NCBI GenBank assembly: GCA_014526335.1
Contig: JACTAT010000215.1
Span: 374,797-438,796 of the forward strand
From: Chrysaora quinquecirrha
Taxonomy: Eukaryota > Cnidaria > Scyphozoa > Semaeostomeae > Pelagiidae
DNA: 64,000 bases
Direction: 5' to 3'
Positions 11,869 to 23,500 of the stretch are shown piece after piece (positions within the stretch are counted from its first letter, which is position 1; each line of letters begins with the position of its first letter). A program made the position numbers and the translations under genes. Under the pieces are notes generated by a model. That model worked only from the letters and a program-made list of their open reading frames with translations, was not told where the DNA came from and did not search any database.

Positions 11869-12115
11869 TGAATGGCAAATACAAGGATAGATTTTTCTAA
11901 AAGTGGAATAACATAACACAAATGATGGGATTCGAACTTGTAGATGAGAGAGCCAACAATGTATCATTCAGCTGAGCTATAGAGCTCAATGAAATCACCC
12001 GGTAATACACAAAGTCACACAGCCCAAGGGCTCTCTTCCCGCTGGACTTATTTCTCTTTTGGCTATGTTGAGGCTTCTTCAGCACCATGCATGCATGCAT
12101 GGTATAAATTATAAA
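11868..12115 (-). mobile_element. tRNA-like SINE, family 3
   Basis: The minus strand carries TAGCTCAGCTGAATGATAC (box A-like) and GTTCGAATCCCATC (box B), spaced as in a tRNA gene. The body ends CTTGTATTTGCCATTCATGAC. It lies immediately 3' of the CDC42SE gene. Confidence 0.65.
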
Positions 12116-12160
12116 GATCTTCATCTATAGAAAAGTGTATTTTTATACCTACATTGAATA

Positions 12161-15100
12161 TTATAATTGATTTGGTTCTGCTGTCCTATTGGACTCATCT
12201 TGGCTTGAGTTTTGGTCATTTTGAGAAACAGCTTCTGTCTGATGTGTTTGGTCTCCCTGTGTTTCTTGATTCTGGTCACCCTGTTGTTTGACCTCTGGTG
12301 AACTGTTTTGTTGTGATTGGTCAGATTGTTTATCACCAGGGTTACCCTCAGTTAATCTCAGGTCCAGTGCCTCTGGCTCAGATACATTGCAAGAGTATTC
12401 ATAGCCTCCTTTTGACTGCATCTGATCTTGAACATTGTGTATCTAGAAAAGAGCAATGATGTAAACCCCCTGAAAATTCCAGAAAACTAATGACAAATAT
12501 ATACATTTAATCCTTCCTACCCAGGGGTCAGTAATTAGCTGTTTCTTTTTATCTCTTTCTAAGTCAACCCCCTGAAACTTCAAGAAAACTAATGAATTTT
12601 TCCTAAAAGGGGGTCAGCAATTAGCTCTTTCTTTTTATCTCTTTCTAAGTCAACCCCCTAAAATCTCAATGAAAGTGATGAGTATATACAATTGATCCTT
12701 TCTATCAGGGGGACAGTTGCTTCTTTTTTTCTCTGTCTAAGTCAACCCCCTAAAATTCCAAGAAAACTAATGAGAAACATATACAGTTGATCCTTTCTAC
12801 AAGGGGGACAGTTGCTTCTTTTTGTCTCTGTCAAAGTCAACCCCTGAAAACTGAAGAAAAACCAATGAGAAGAAAACTGCTGATCCTTTCTACCAGGGGG
12901 GACAATTGCTTCTTTTTGTCTCTGTCTAATTCAATCCCCTGAAATTTCAATAAAAACCAATGAGAAAATATAATGCTGATCCTTTCAAAAAAAATTCAAT
13001 CCAGAGGCCTTTTCGTTGAAAAGGTGTATTCTGTATTGTAAATGAATTGAAGAAGAGTAAACAATTCTTACATCAAATCCTGTTGCTAGCTCTCCAGAGC
13101 CAATATGGCCCGTGTGCTGGAAAGAAGGGGAAAAAATAGCATTCTGAGTGAATAAATAGAAATTTTTAACACTTTTTTGCGGCATTCATTTAACCCTTTG
13201 AGTGCTGTGGACAGGGTCGAGAGGCAACTGGGCCTGGACAAAATGTAATCGTACCGGGCCTTTAGGTGATTTTCACGCGTTGAATTTAATTTTAAATGTC
13301 CTTGTTAAGATTTGTTGACACAGCAGTCATGGAATTCTAAAGAGTGTTTGTGTTGCAGGAAGAGATTCCTAAAGGATCACATTTATTTGTTTACAAAGCT
13401 GTACGAATACTGCATTTTTGCTGACAATTTCAGGCATTTTTGCTCTTCTATAGGCCTTTGCAATGAAAGGTTGCTTCAAAGCTTCAAGATATTGAGTTTT
13501 CAATGCTTCAGTTCGACCTACTACCTAAACATCTTAGGGACTTGTGTGGGGGTATCGCTGTATGTGTTCAAGAAAGGCTTAGACGATTTTCTGTCTCAAA
13601 TTCCTGATGAGCCTCAACTTGTTGGTTATACAACGATAGGAAAAGCTGATAGTAACTCTTTAGTTGAAATGATCAAAATTGGATCTTTTTCAAGGGATAA
13701 ACATCTTAGTGCTAATCCTTAAGATAATATATCTTTAAACCTTGTAATAATAATAAATAATAACAATGCTAAATCATATGAAGCATCTTAAACTTAGTTT
13801 TTAAGAAAGTTTCACTGTCCTAGTGGCTGTGCTATTGATGGTATGAGTCTTCAAAGTTCCTGATTCTATATGAGTTTTGCCCGTGACAAGTGACTGGGGG
13901 TGAAACTTTTCACCTAGTAACAGGTCAATTTGCCCCACTACTAACTTGCCCTGCCTTAACATGGTCAAGCCAGACTTTTCAAGTCAAATAGCCCCACCAT
14001 TAAATAAATGATCAAAAACAATAAAATTGAGTGAATCTATCAGTGTGATAAAAGGGGTCAGGGGAAGAGCCCAAACATTAAGCATTTATAGTTCAGTGGG
14101 GGCAAGTTGATTATTGAGATGGGGCGAGTTGACTTTGAAGGTTGGCGACTTGACTTTGAAAGTGGGACGAGTTGACCTAGAAGTGGGGTGAGTTAGCAAT
14201 GGGGCAAGTTGGTAGTGGGGTGAGTTGACTAGAAACATGTTACCCTGACGGGACAGTCATAAACTTTGAATGCTCATTAAATCAATAATACAAGCTCTTA
14301 CAGTAGATAATAAAACTTTGCACCGAGACTAAATTTTGGCTGCTCAACATGAATGGGGCATCAAAAACTCTTTCCCAAAATCATGAAAAATTTCCATAAT
14401 CAAAGCCTTACACGGAAAAGGTCTATCCTCTTAATTTTTGGTGTCTTCTGGATGCAAATGGTTTTTTAATTTCTCTTTGAGAAGGCAGCAAATTCCTTGC
14501 CTTTCAATGTCTATTCTCTTTTCCTTATTAGCTTCACCCTTAAGATTTATCTTAATTAGCTTTATAGGTGAAGGTGAAGGTGAAATGGTGTTTTAGCGCC
14601 AGTCGCTAGGATCTCAGTAGTAGGTTAACTAATCAAGACCTTGACCTTGGCTGTGACGCTACCGTGGCTGGGCTTGAACTCTGACCACACTGAGCTTCTG
14701 ACACCACTAGTCAGCTGGATTACACCATGACGCCACAGCACCTTAATGGGCAGGCTGGTTCAAATATGGGGTTGGCTAATGAGTAAATTGGGCTAAAAGT
14801 GGGGGTCAGGGGTCTTAATAATGTCGGAAAATGCAATTTTATGAGGAGAAACACCCCTTCTTGGATGAAATGGATGAAAGTACCATAATTACGACAGAGA
14901 CGAAATGGTCAATGAAGAGCAAAAAAACTTTATGAGAACGTAATTATAAACTCAAGACCCTATTAAGAATATGTCGGTAAAAAACTGGCCCCATGTTTTG
15001 CTTAACTTGTTATATAGGCCCAATGTTTTGCTTTCTGCAGTATCTACTATCAAATATTCTCATATATAAATTTCCACAATAAATCGGGATGAAAACGACC

Positions 15101-16328
15101 ACTTAAATCAACTCAAAAATGACAATTTCTCAGGGAAGATACCCCGGATGCATTCCATGTAAACATTACCCCGAACGTATGCCAATGTTCTGGAAATCTA
15201 TGCCAGAAAAACAAAAGAAATTGTTATTTTTAGACACTCTCACCCCAGTTTCTATTCTTATTTTCCATTTCTCACGCCAAAAAAATCCTTCGTCCATGCT
15301 GAAGATCTTGAAGCCAAAGTACTTGGTATGCAGCCTGGGAAAGATTACAAGGTCTCCTCGAAAGGAAAATTACTCATTACCTCCCCACTACCATTTTCTT
15401 GTTGAATTTGAGTGACTTACAAAATTGATCTTTGAGAAAACTAGGGTGGAAACATCCCCCTAGTCCACCCCATGAGTGTTAGGTAATCTTTAGTATAAGT
15501 AGGAACCAAACTAAACAAGGTAGACTAATAGGTTGAAGGTGCTGTGGCGTTGTGGTGTAATCCAGCTGAATCGTGGTGTCAGAAGCTCAGTGTGGTCAGG
15601 GTTTGAGCCCAGCCACTGTAGCATCACAGCCAGGGTCGAGATCTTGATTAGTTAACCTACTATTGAGATCCTAGCGTCTGGTGCTAAAACACCATTTCAC
15701 CTTTACCTAAAACTGGGATGGAAACATCCCCCTAGTCCGCCCATGAGTGCTGCTCCTGGTATTAGACAGGTTCCGTAACCTGTAGTATAAGTAGGAACCA
15801 AACTCAACAAAGTAAACTAAAATAGCAGGGACCAAATCAAACACCACCAAACACCCGAAGAAAAGTTTCTTAAAAGTGCAAAAGCCTAAAAAACGGTGGG
15901 TTCCACACTCATTACTTTACTTAGGATTAGACATTATTCTTTATAAAGTCGTGCTTACAAAAAAATTGTTAAAGTTAGCTTTATTTTTTCACAACCAAAA
16001 TACCAGTAACTGGTTAATCTGAGTTTCTGCTAGCCAAAACATGGGCCTAGGCCAGCAAGTTGGTTGGCAAACTTTCGCATTTACGAATTTCAAATAATCA
16101 TGAAAAAAGAAACATACTTTGAAACCCATTGGCTCTCCTATCATAGTCCTATCAATTTTTGGCCTTCGTCTCTGTGAAGAAAAGGAGAAATTTAGAGGAG
16201 AGGGCGAGGGACAATAAAACAAGAAATGAAACGTGTAAATAAATCGAGGAAGGACATTTTTGACACCTTCTTACCGGGGGAGGCTGTTCGTCCACACAAC
16301 ACGGGAAGCATAGGACCACCAAGCTCAT
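12161..16328 (-). CDS. CDC42SE: CDC42 small effector protein (SPEC family)
   Basis: CDC42SE proteins are small membrane-attached adaptors that bind GTP-loaded CDC42 through a CRIB motif and affect actin organisation. Four exons: 16328-16275, 16171-16118, 13116-13072 and 12442-12161. All junctions are GT-AG and phase 0. The 144-residue product has an N-terminal CFPCC cysteine cluster, the usual palmitoylation-type signal. It is followed by basic RRRPKIDRTMIGEPMGFK and the CRIB core HTGHIGSGEL, split over exons 2 and 3, then QDQMQSKGG. Human members are about 80 residues. This one has an additional hydrophilic tail of about 70 residues, rich in Gln, Asn, Asp and Ser. The start is set by MSLVVLCFPCC immediately before the conserved basic stretch. 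Intron 3 holds a ~90-bp tandem repeat and intron 2 holds SINEs and fold-back elements. Confidence 0.92.
12460..12980. repeat. Five-unit tandem repeat of 86-95 bp in CDC42SE intron 3
   Basis: AAGTCAACCCCCTGAAA-type starts occur at about 12561, 12647, 12739, 12834 and 12929. Each is followed by AAGAAAACTAATGA and later GGGGGTCAGYAATTAGC or GGGGGACAGTTGCTTC, then a CTTTTTATCTCTTTCT stretch. The array fills almost the whole short intron. Confidence 0.85.
13312..13722 (+). pseudogene. Possible non-LTR retrotransposon reverse-transcriptase tail (relic)
   Basis: The open stretch ends with VFKKGLDDFLSQIPDEP, then LVGYTT and ADSNSLVEMI. This resembles the extreme C-terminus of LINE-type reverse transcriptases, where a FKxxLDxFLxxIPD helix follows the domain. 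No RT catalytic motifs are present. It lies in CDC42SE intron 2, opposite strand. An ordinary repeat-derived open frame is the alternative. Confidence 0.35.
13806..14345. mobile_element. Fold-back elements: GTGAAACTTTTCACC and GTCAACTCGCCCC families
   Basis: 13905-14250 has left-arm units (GGTCAATTTGCCCCACTAC, AAGTCAAATAGCCCCACC) and right-arm units (GGGGCGAGTTGACTTTG, GGGACGAGTTGACC, GGGGCAAGTTGG) around an AT-rich centre that includes GGTCAGGGGAAGAGCCC. Outside it lie pieces related to 41800-42010 (GTTTCACTGTCC, AAACTTTGCACCTAGAC). Non-coding. Confidence 0.6.
14565..14757 (-). mobile_element. tRNA-like SINE, family 2
   Basis: On the minus strand: GGTGCTGTGGCGTCATGG, GTGTAATCCAGCTGACTAG, GTCAGAAGCTCAGTGTGGTC, AGAGTTCAAGCCCAGCC (box B-like), and a tail ending GCGCTAAAACACCATTTCACC. 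It pairs with an inverted copy at 15536-15705. Confidence 0.7.
15140..15345 (+). repeat. Copy of the GATGCATTCCATGTAAA element
   Basis: Matches 629-830: GCATTCCATGTAAAYATYAC, CTGGAAATCTATGCCAGAAA, TTGTTATTTTTAGACACTCTC and GAAGATCTT. The open frame 15119-15415 is a by-product. Confidence 0.55.
15536..15705 (+). mobile_element. tRNA-like SINE, family 2
   Basis: Inverted relative to 14565-14757 and about 85-90% alike by eye. It starts GGTGCTGTGGCGTTGTGG, has GGTCAGGGTTTGAGCCC as a degenerate box B, and ends ACACCATTTCACCTTTACC. Flanking copies of AAACTGGGATGGAAACATCC and AAACTAGGGTGGAAACATCC on either side suggest a target-site or segmental duplication. Confidence 0.7.
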
Positions 16329-17002
16329 TTTAACAACAGAATCCTTCTATTTTATTTAATTGAACTTCCTTCAGTCCTGTCGAAGCTTAAAAACACATAA
16401 AACTATTAAAATTTAATATTTTCTTTCGCTTTTTCAACAACTTCTCGCTTCTAGTTGTTCAACTCGACTGAAGAAATCCGCGCACCTTAAAAGGGAGTGG
16501 CACTAGTTAGAATTGCACTATGGGAAATTTGGCCACAATTGACAAAAGGCGTGTGGAAATGAAACTGTTTTTTGCTTTTGTTAATTTTTGCCAAAAAATT
16601 TTAAAAATATGTAATTAGGTACACATCAGCTACAAAATAATACCAAATTAAGGCATGATTAAATTTTTCATCATACGAGAGAATGACAGAAATATAGTTA
16701 TATAGTTATATAGAAATATAAAAGGGCATTTCTGCATTCAAGCCACCTCTGAATTATGTCGCCAATACTGTAAATCACGAAATCACGAGCCGTACCAAAG
16801 CATTTCACGCGACACGCAGGAGTTTGGATCCATGCATTCACGCGCGAAAAATTTCTCGTTTCACGAAATCACGCAGGGAAAATGGTCCAATAACGCATCA
16901 CGCAGAACCGTTTGGGGGGCCTCTAGATATGGGTACAATCTTGGACAAAAATTATGAGACAAACTGACATTTTCATTAATATTTGTGTTACCGTTATATT
17001 TT
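16329..17002. other. Upstream region of CDC42SE
   Basis: About 670 bp upstream of the CDC42SE start; it should contain its promoter and 5' UTR. No TATA box or clear motif cluster is evident. 16740-16920 holds a fold-back piece with CACGAAATCACG and GCGTGAAATGC-type repeats, related to 43790-43935. Confidence 0.3.
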
Positions 17003-17090
17003 ACCCCTCCCCCCTTTACTCAATGTTGATCAAATGACGTGGAATTGTTTTCATTATCAATCAACATTGATCCAAGGGGGGAAGGGGGAG
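17003..17090. repeat. Short hairpin repeat, family D, copy 1
   Basis: A C-rich block (CCCCTCCCCCC), then CAATGTTG, a spacer, CAACATTG, then a G-rich block (GGGGGGAAGGGGG). The halves pair into one long hairpin. Three more copies lie inside the GYS gene. Confidence 0.7.
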
Positions 17091-17179
17091 TGAGCTATTG
17101 ATTAGCGAAGCTGAAGTTAAGGAATTGCTGGACTAACTCGGAGTCTTCTGTATGTCTCATTATATTTTGTCCAAGATTG

Positions 17180-17720
17180 TAGGCATTTTATTTCTTGGCG
17201 GCACGTCCCTATCCAAAACTAAGTCGAGTAACCCTCACCCCCCGGCAGTATACTGTGTGCTGTGGTGGTGGATAAACCAGGGAGCCCAGGGATAAACACT
17301 AGGGTTTTTTACATCCGGGGGGGGGGACTTCCTTTGTTCGTTATACTAGATGTGCCGCCCAAATGGGTAACTTTTTCAGCGCCAATTTCCCTACATATGG
17401 GTTGATTTTTCGTAAAGAATCTCTACACATGGGTAGTGAAATATATAAAAAAAATTTAGACATGTATTGCTTTGAAAAGCCTGATAGAAAGTGCGTTTTG
17501 GTTTTCAGCGCAAATGACTTGTCGACGCATTTAGAGTTACTCAGGTGTTAAATTGGGTTCAAACATTTGAGATATTGGTACAAATGGTTAAAAAAATTCG
17601 TTGTTTTTCTATACATGGGTGCCACGAGAAACAGAATTTATCGGTAGACATGGGCGGGTTTGGAAAAACTGCGTGGCACATGTAGTCATTTGAGCAATAA
17701 AGTACCCATCGGGTTTTACA
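17180..17720. mobile_element. Unclassified element with GCGGCAC and GGGTA-type ends, copy 1
   Basis: Contains GGCGGCACGTCCCTATCC and ACCCTCACCCCCCGG on one side and GATGTGCCGCCCAAATGGG, ACATGGGTAGTG and ACATGGGCGGG on the other. The text GGGCGGCACATACCCGTACC at 25563 is from the same family. The frame at 17363-17551 shows no homology. Confidence 0.35.
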
Positions 17721-18154
17721 TATTTCCGTGAAAGCACAATCACACTATTTTCCAGAATATGTTATCCCGACCCACACCTTTTTCAAAATGTCTGTTTTTC
17801 AACCCTACAGTATATTTGCTAAAGGTCAATCGGTCAAGCCGGAATCAAATCAACCTTTGGGTCCTGTAAGGTGAGAAGAGGGGGCTACCCTGTCATGCAC
17901 AATCGCCGGGTTAACATGGGGTAAGACGGGAATGTATAACAGTTCTGCGGTGCTTTTTGGGCCGAAATTTCTAGGAATTGGGTATACTTTATCTTGTCGA
18001 TTTTTCCGAGTCTGTAATGGTTGCAGAGAATCTTTTTCAGTGTTTGGGTAGACCGCGGGACAAGATTTTGGAGAATGTCAGAATATACATGATAACTCGC
18101 TTAGTTTTTCATCCCTTCTCTCGTGGCGTTTTCCTATCAATCTCTGAAAATTAG

Positions 18155-18281
18155 CTAATTGATTAACTAACGAACTAAACAGATAACTAACTAACTAAGT
18201 AACTAACTGACTGACTGACTAACTCTCTAACTAACTAACTAACTGACCAACTAACGAACTAACTAAATAACTAACTAAATT

Positions 18282-18332
<51 letters not shown>

Positions 18333-18620
18333 GACAAACCAATTAACTAATTACCCATCTAACTAAATAACTAACTGACTCACTGACTAACTAACTAACT
18401 ATCTGACCAACTAACGAACTAACTAAATAACTAACTAAATTACAAACTAACTAACTAACTAACTAACTAACTAGCTAACTAACTAGCTAACGAACTAACT
18501 AACTAAATAATCAACTAACTAACTTACTAACTAGCTAACTTACTAACTAACTAACTAAATAATTAACTAACTAATTAACTAACTAAATAACTAACTAACA
18601 AGCTAACTAACTAACTAGTT
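18155..18620. repeat. CTAA tetranucleotide array
   Basis: About 460 bp of degenerate AACTAACTAACT repeat with CTGA and CTAG variants. On the minus strand it reads TTAG repeatedly. It lies between CDC42SE and the last visible GYS exon, so it may sit in a GYS terminal intron or 3' region. Confidence 0.95.
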
Positions 18621-18884
18621 AACTGATTGAAGAAATTTCCAGAAAGGACTTCAAAAAATAAAAACTGCATCAATAAAACTTGCAATATATTTCTATTTGA
18701 AAATATGATGTGCATATAATTTTAATTTTGTAAAACATTCTCAATCAGCGTTTATCAGCGTTAAAAATTCTATATTAAAAATTGTAGCTAAGCAACAAGC
18801 ACTCTAATTATACCAGCATGCTTTGCAGGACGAAGATTCAACTCACTCTCAAACAAATACTGTGTTGTGACGTGACCAAACGAA

Positions 18885-19090
18885 CAATAATTTGAAGAAA
18901 AATTGCTTGACGATCAAGGAAAAATCCCTTATAAATTTCAGAACTTCTAATCGCTACAAATTCAACATCGTAAGGACTAGAGGTGTGAAAATACGCCTCA
19001 ACACAAAAATGAAAGTGCTGAATTCGAATCTGAAGTTATACTGTTCAAGCGACGCAACTGTCATATTTTTTGAAAATGAGGCCCCCTAGT
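18885..19090. repeat. Half copy of the AGGCCTCGTTTTCAAAA palindromic element
   Basis: Shares CCCTTATAAATTT, CTAATCGCTACAAATTC, CCTCAACAC, GAATTCGAATCTGAAGTT and AAAATGAGGCC with the fuller copy at 39255-39660. Confidence 0.5.
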
Positions 19091-19264
19091 TTATACAGGG
19101 TACGTTCTTTGAAACGAAACAAAAGTTTGATTCGATATTGTACCGTTCTTTTCATTGCAGTAACGAAGCTACTTCGCTATTTGTTCTTTTGGAACTTATT
19201 CGGTATTTCGTTGTTGTTTCTTGATGTCACGTTAGGTTGCGTGATAATTTAGGACTGGGTCGGG

Positions 19265-19320
19265 TCTGATTTTCGCGCCAAAATGGCGGCAGAAGAGGAG
19301 GGACGTATCCAGAGGTGTTT
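19265..19320 (+). other. Possible isolated first coding exon (MAAEEEGRIQ)
   Basis: CCAAAATGGCGGCAGAAGAGG resembles a 5' coding exon with good start context, followed by CAGAGGTGTTTT, a weak donor. No partner exon or homology is seen. Probably coincidental or element-derived. Confidence 0.15.
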
Positions 19321-19714
19321 TGCTACCGGTTTACCGGTATGGGATCCCAAATTCAGATCCCAAAAATTGTAAATTCATTTAATCAGTATGTCTTTGGTTT
19401 TGCAATTTTCTATAGAATATGATAAACTTACTGTACAGCACGGTATTACCAACATCTAAAAGAGTTTGTAGCACTCAAAATGTAGGTTTATACAGCCCAA
19501 ATTTCTTTTAAATAGTCAATCGCGATCAGCCACTTTCGTTGTTGGCGCCAACCATGGTGGCGCCTCAAGGGGTCACTAAACTAAGTATAAAACCGGTAGT
19601 CCCAAAAAAACTCTGGATCCGAAGGAGGACGTGGAAAGCGTCACTGCTGACAGAAGACCCTATCGCATCAATATCATGAATAATGTAGGTGACGACTTCT
19701 GCCTGAAACTAGAC

Positions 19715-20225
19715 ATATTATCTGAGTCGTAGCTATCCCTATTGACCTTTTTAAAGCGGTCTGGGTCGGCGGATCATTTTTCTGGAAAATGGTAGACATG
19801 TCCAGTAAGGGAATCATCTCTGCATTCAACGACCAGAATAGCGGTCGCTTTAGGAGAAGAAGTGCAGCATATTTGCCTTTAAATTCACGATTAATGAAAT
19901 ACAAAGAAAGAAAAGGAATCTGCCACGATAAATGTTGAAAATATCTGCAGAAATTCACGAAAGAAGATGCAGGCAACTCACAAACAGGAAAATACTTCAT
20001 TAATTGCATTTTTGAGCAGATGTAGTGGGGCTTGAATCCATTCTTTCATAAAATGTGTATTTGAAGTAAAATTTGCTGCAGTACCTCTCCTGCAGCTGGA
20101 GGGGATTCCCCAGGTCATTGCACGTGGAGGGGATTCCCCAACCAGAAAGTGTCTACCATTTTCCAGAAGAATGCCACGCCGACCAGGTCTCTTTGAAAAG
20201 GTCTGTTGAAATGAATTGCTAGGCT
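19715..20225. mobile_element. Fold-back element, family H, copy 2
   Basis: Arms CTGGAAAATGGTAGACATG and GTGTCTACCATTTTCCAG, with GCGGTCTGGGTCGGCGG and GCCGACCAGGTCTCTTTG, match the copy at 9205-9515. Two GAGGGGATTCCCCA units are near 20100-20140. Confidence 0.6.
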
Positions 20226-20524
20226 AGGAGGCTAAAACAAGTTTGAGCGATCTCGGTTTGCTGTAAGTCTGGGTATGATGAGCGATAACTGGCACTTAGA
20301 TTTCTGAGATAATAGGTCTAGCGTGAAACTAGACTTACTACTAGGGTCGTAGTTATCGCTATTGAGTTGAATCGTTTTGACACAACAACTCCAGACAGAT
20401 AACTGTATTAAAACAACGCGTTTCAGGAAGAAAAACAACGCAAAAAAGCCTAAATTAATCATGATTATGCGATAGGGCCTCCGTGGTGCGACGCGGTATG
20501 TAAAAACATTAAAAGAAGACTAAC

Positions 20525-23500
20525 CATTTCTGCTCCGGGCAGACGTAACTTTGGGGCTTTATCAGGATGAACTTTTTCGATTGCCATAGCTCTAGCTTCT
20601 TGATAATACTACAGAAAATGAAAAATAGTTCACTTTTCGTTCTCTAATTAAAGGGGTACAGTTGACATCGTCTATTTCGAACTCTCAAGGAGAGCTGGAT
20701 TTTGTCCGAGATAGCGAAAGTTCGAAATAACAGATGACCTATAAAAATGTAACCAATTTATAGTTTTCAGTTTAAGAAAGGACCCCTGATTAACATTAGG
20801 ATTACTGATCCCACATTTCATCAAACAAGTCAGTTATTTTCAAAATAGGAGTCCAGGGTCATCTGCTTTCATTGATTAATTTCATCCCTACTATCGTTGA
20901 GCTTGAGATATTGGTGATGAAGCACATCTCCGTGCGCTAAAGGTAGAGATAACAGGCATCACCTCTGGGTGGGCAAGACAGTTGTGAACAAGAAGAGCAA
21001 CTTTCTGCCCAGAAGTTCCTGTCAAGTTCTTGTACTGACTTCTCTATGAACAAATCATCATCGACCAAACTGTTTCTTCCGATAGCAGCATGGTAAGACT
21101 AAGACTCTGATACTGGCAATCCATCGTGGCTTCTGAGCTTCATCTATGCTGCCATTCCTGCTAAACGAATTTATAAGCATATTTTCGGCCTGTCGGTTTA
21201 TTCTGACACGAGGAGCTAATAGACCATGATACCACATCACCTTCACGACTATGACGACTATGGCGACTATGACGATAACAAGGGCGAAGATTGGAGTTAT
21301 TGAAAGAAAATAGTAAAATAAACTTACGACACCCAAATTTTTCCAGTCAAGTAATTCACTCAGTCGCTCTGTTCTGTTTCTTAGAACAATACGCTGCCTT
21401 CGGCTCAGCTGACAGAAGTTGAACATATACTAGGAAAGGAATGAGAAGAAGCTTTAAGATCATCAACACCTAACATTAATATTGCATCTTGCATGAAATC
21501 CTTGAAAATAAATATATTTCTAGCGAAGGGCAGCCAAAGGCCGTAATTAGTTGCATTTTAGCTAGATGAAATGCAAATGAACAAAACTAAAGAAAATTTT
21601 CAACTAACTCACTAACTAACCAAGTCCTGACTGACTGACTGACTCACTGAGTGAATAAAAAACTGACTGACTGACTGACTGACTGATTAACTGGCTGACT
21701 GACAGACTGACTGATTGACTGACTAACTGACTGACTGATTAACTGACTGACTGACTGACTGACTGACTGAATGACTGACTGACTGGCTGACTGAATGACT
21801 GACTGACTGACTGACTGACTGACTGACTGACTGACTGACTGACTGACTGACTGACTGACTGACTGACTGGCTGACTGACTGACGGACAGAAACCCGACAG
21901 AACTAACTTGCTTGTTAGTTAACTTGTACTAATCAACCTATCATAAGCGAATAACTAAAGAACCAACTGCGAAAAAATAGAGTAATATAGAAGAATAAAG
22001 CTCACTAACTATACAACAAACTACACTGATATGCGTTACTTGTGGGGAAGTTCAAACCACTACGCCAAAATAACAGGGGACGGGTGAAATACTTTCAAAA
22101 TTCAATAGTTCAAGATCTAACCTGAGCTAATTGCCGGACTGATTCATCCACAGCCTTGAACCGCCGATCAACAATGAAAATTCCATACGAGTCTGGGTCC
22201 GCTATATGTTCCGCCATGAAGCGTCCGAAACCGGAAAGGTTAGTGGACACATTTGGGACACCCATGACAGTGCACTCGGCTAAAAGATATGAAAGCCAGG
22301 CATAATTAGACAAGGATAAAACTAACATGATGACAGTAACAGAAAAAAAGTACATATTTTAATGAGTGGGGATACTTGGATCGATTTTTCCACAAGTGGC
22401 ATGCAACAATTCGCGGGATTTGAATCTAGGCCAACATGAACACGAAATTAATCTATTGCAACTGAGTGGTCGGCAAAAGTGCTCTGGCAACTAGTAGGCA
22501 CCCAGTTCCAGAGAGTTGGGTATGTTCCACTTCTGTGATCAGTTGGTAACTGATTTCCGTCAGTCACAGTCTCAGGGCTCCTGCGACCCTGATCAAACAT
22601 ATCCTATCAATTCAGACTAGTTGTTGACATGTCGACATAAGTTAGCGGTTACAAAAAGTCGGCGTTAGTTCTATTGTAACATAACATAATTAAACTCTGA
22701 TCTAGGTTTTAGCTCTGACTACAATGCCTGCCAGAATTACTTGGAACGCCCATCATATGTTCAGGCTTTTTCATTATGCGACACCCGCTGACTCGATCCC
22801 CCCTCCCCCCTCCCCCGGAAACAATGTTGTTTTGTAATGTTTAAGAATGCTTCAGCGTGATCTGAATGTTCATTTCCTTACCGATACCTGGAAACGTTGT
22901 GTCATTCAATCAACCAACATTGTTTACGGAGGGGGAGGAGATATCTTACGGGTAGTAGGAAAACCAATCTGGAGTTCCAGGCAATTTAGCAGGCATTGCA
23001 GTTGTTCAAATGTCGACACAAGTTAGCAGTTACAACTACATTAATTCCGAAAATAATCGGACCCATATATTTCGGACAAAATATTTTCGGACCAAAAAAT
23101 TTCGGACGATATTTTACCTATTTCGGACGATTTGCCATTCCGATTTCGGACGACAGAAAAGGCTAGGTGTTTAGAATTTTTCTTTGTAAAATTAATGAAA
23201 CTAACCGTATTAAAATAGACTTAATCACATCCTTTCCACTAATCGATTCTTGGGTAACTTAATGAGCATACAAGGACTCAAACTATCGCTTTTGAAACTG
23301 ATTTGCAAACGCGTCAAAATTTAGGTCTTACGATTGAAAATGATTTGTTGGATTTGAAGGAAGAAATTCGAGGCCTCCTTTCTAAGTATGAGAAAAAAGG
23401 GTGAAAATAAAATTCGGACGTTAAAAATTTCGGACTACCTAAAATTTCGGACATTAATATTTTCGGACAAACAAATTGTCCGAAATTAAAAGTGTCGGAA

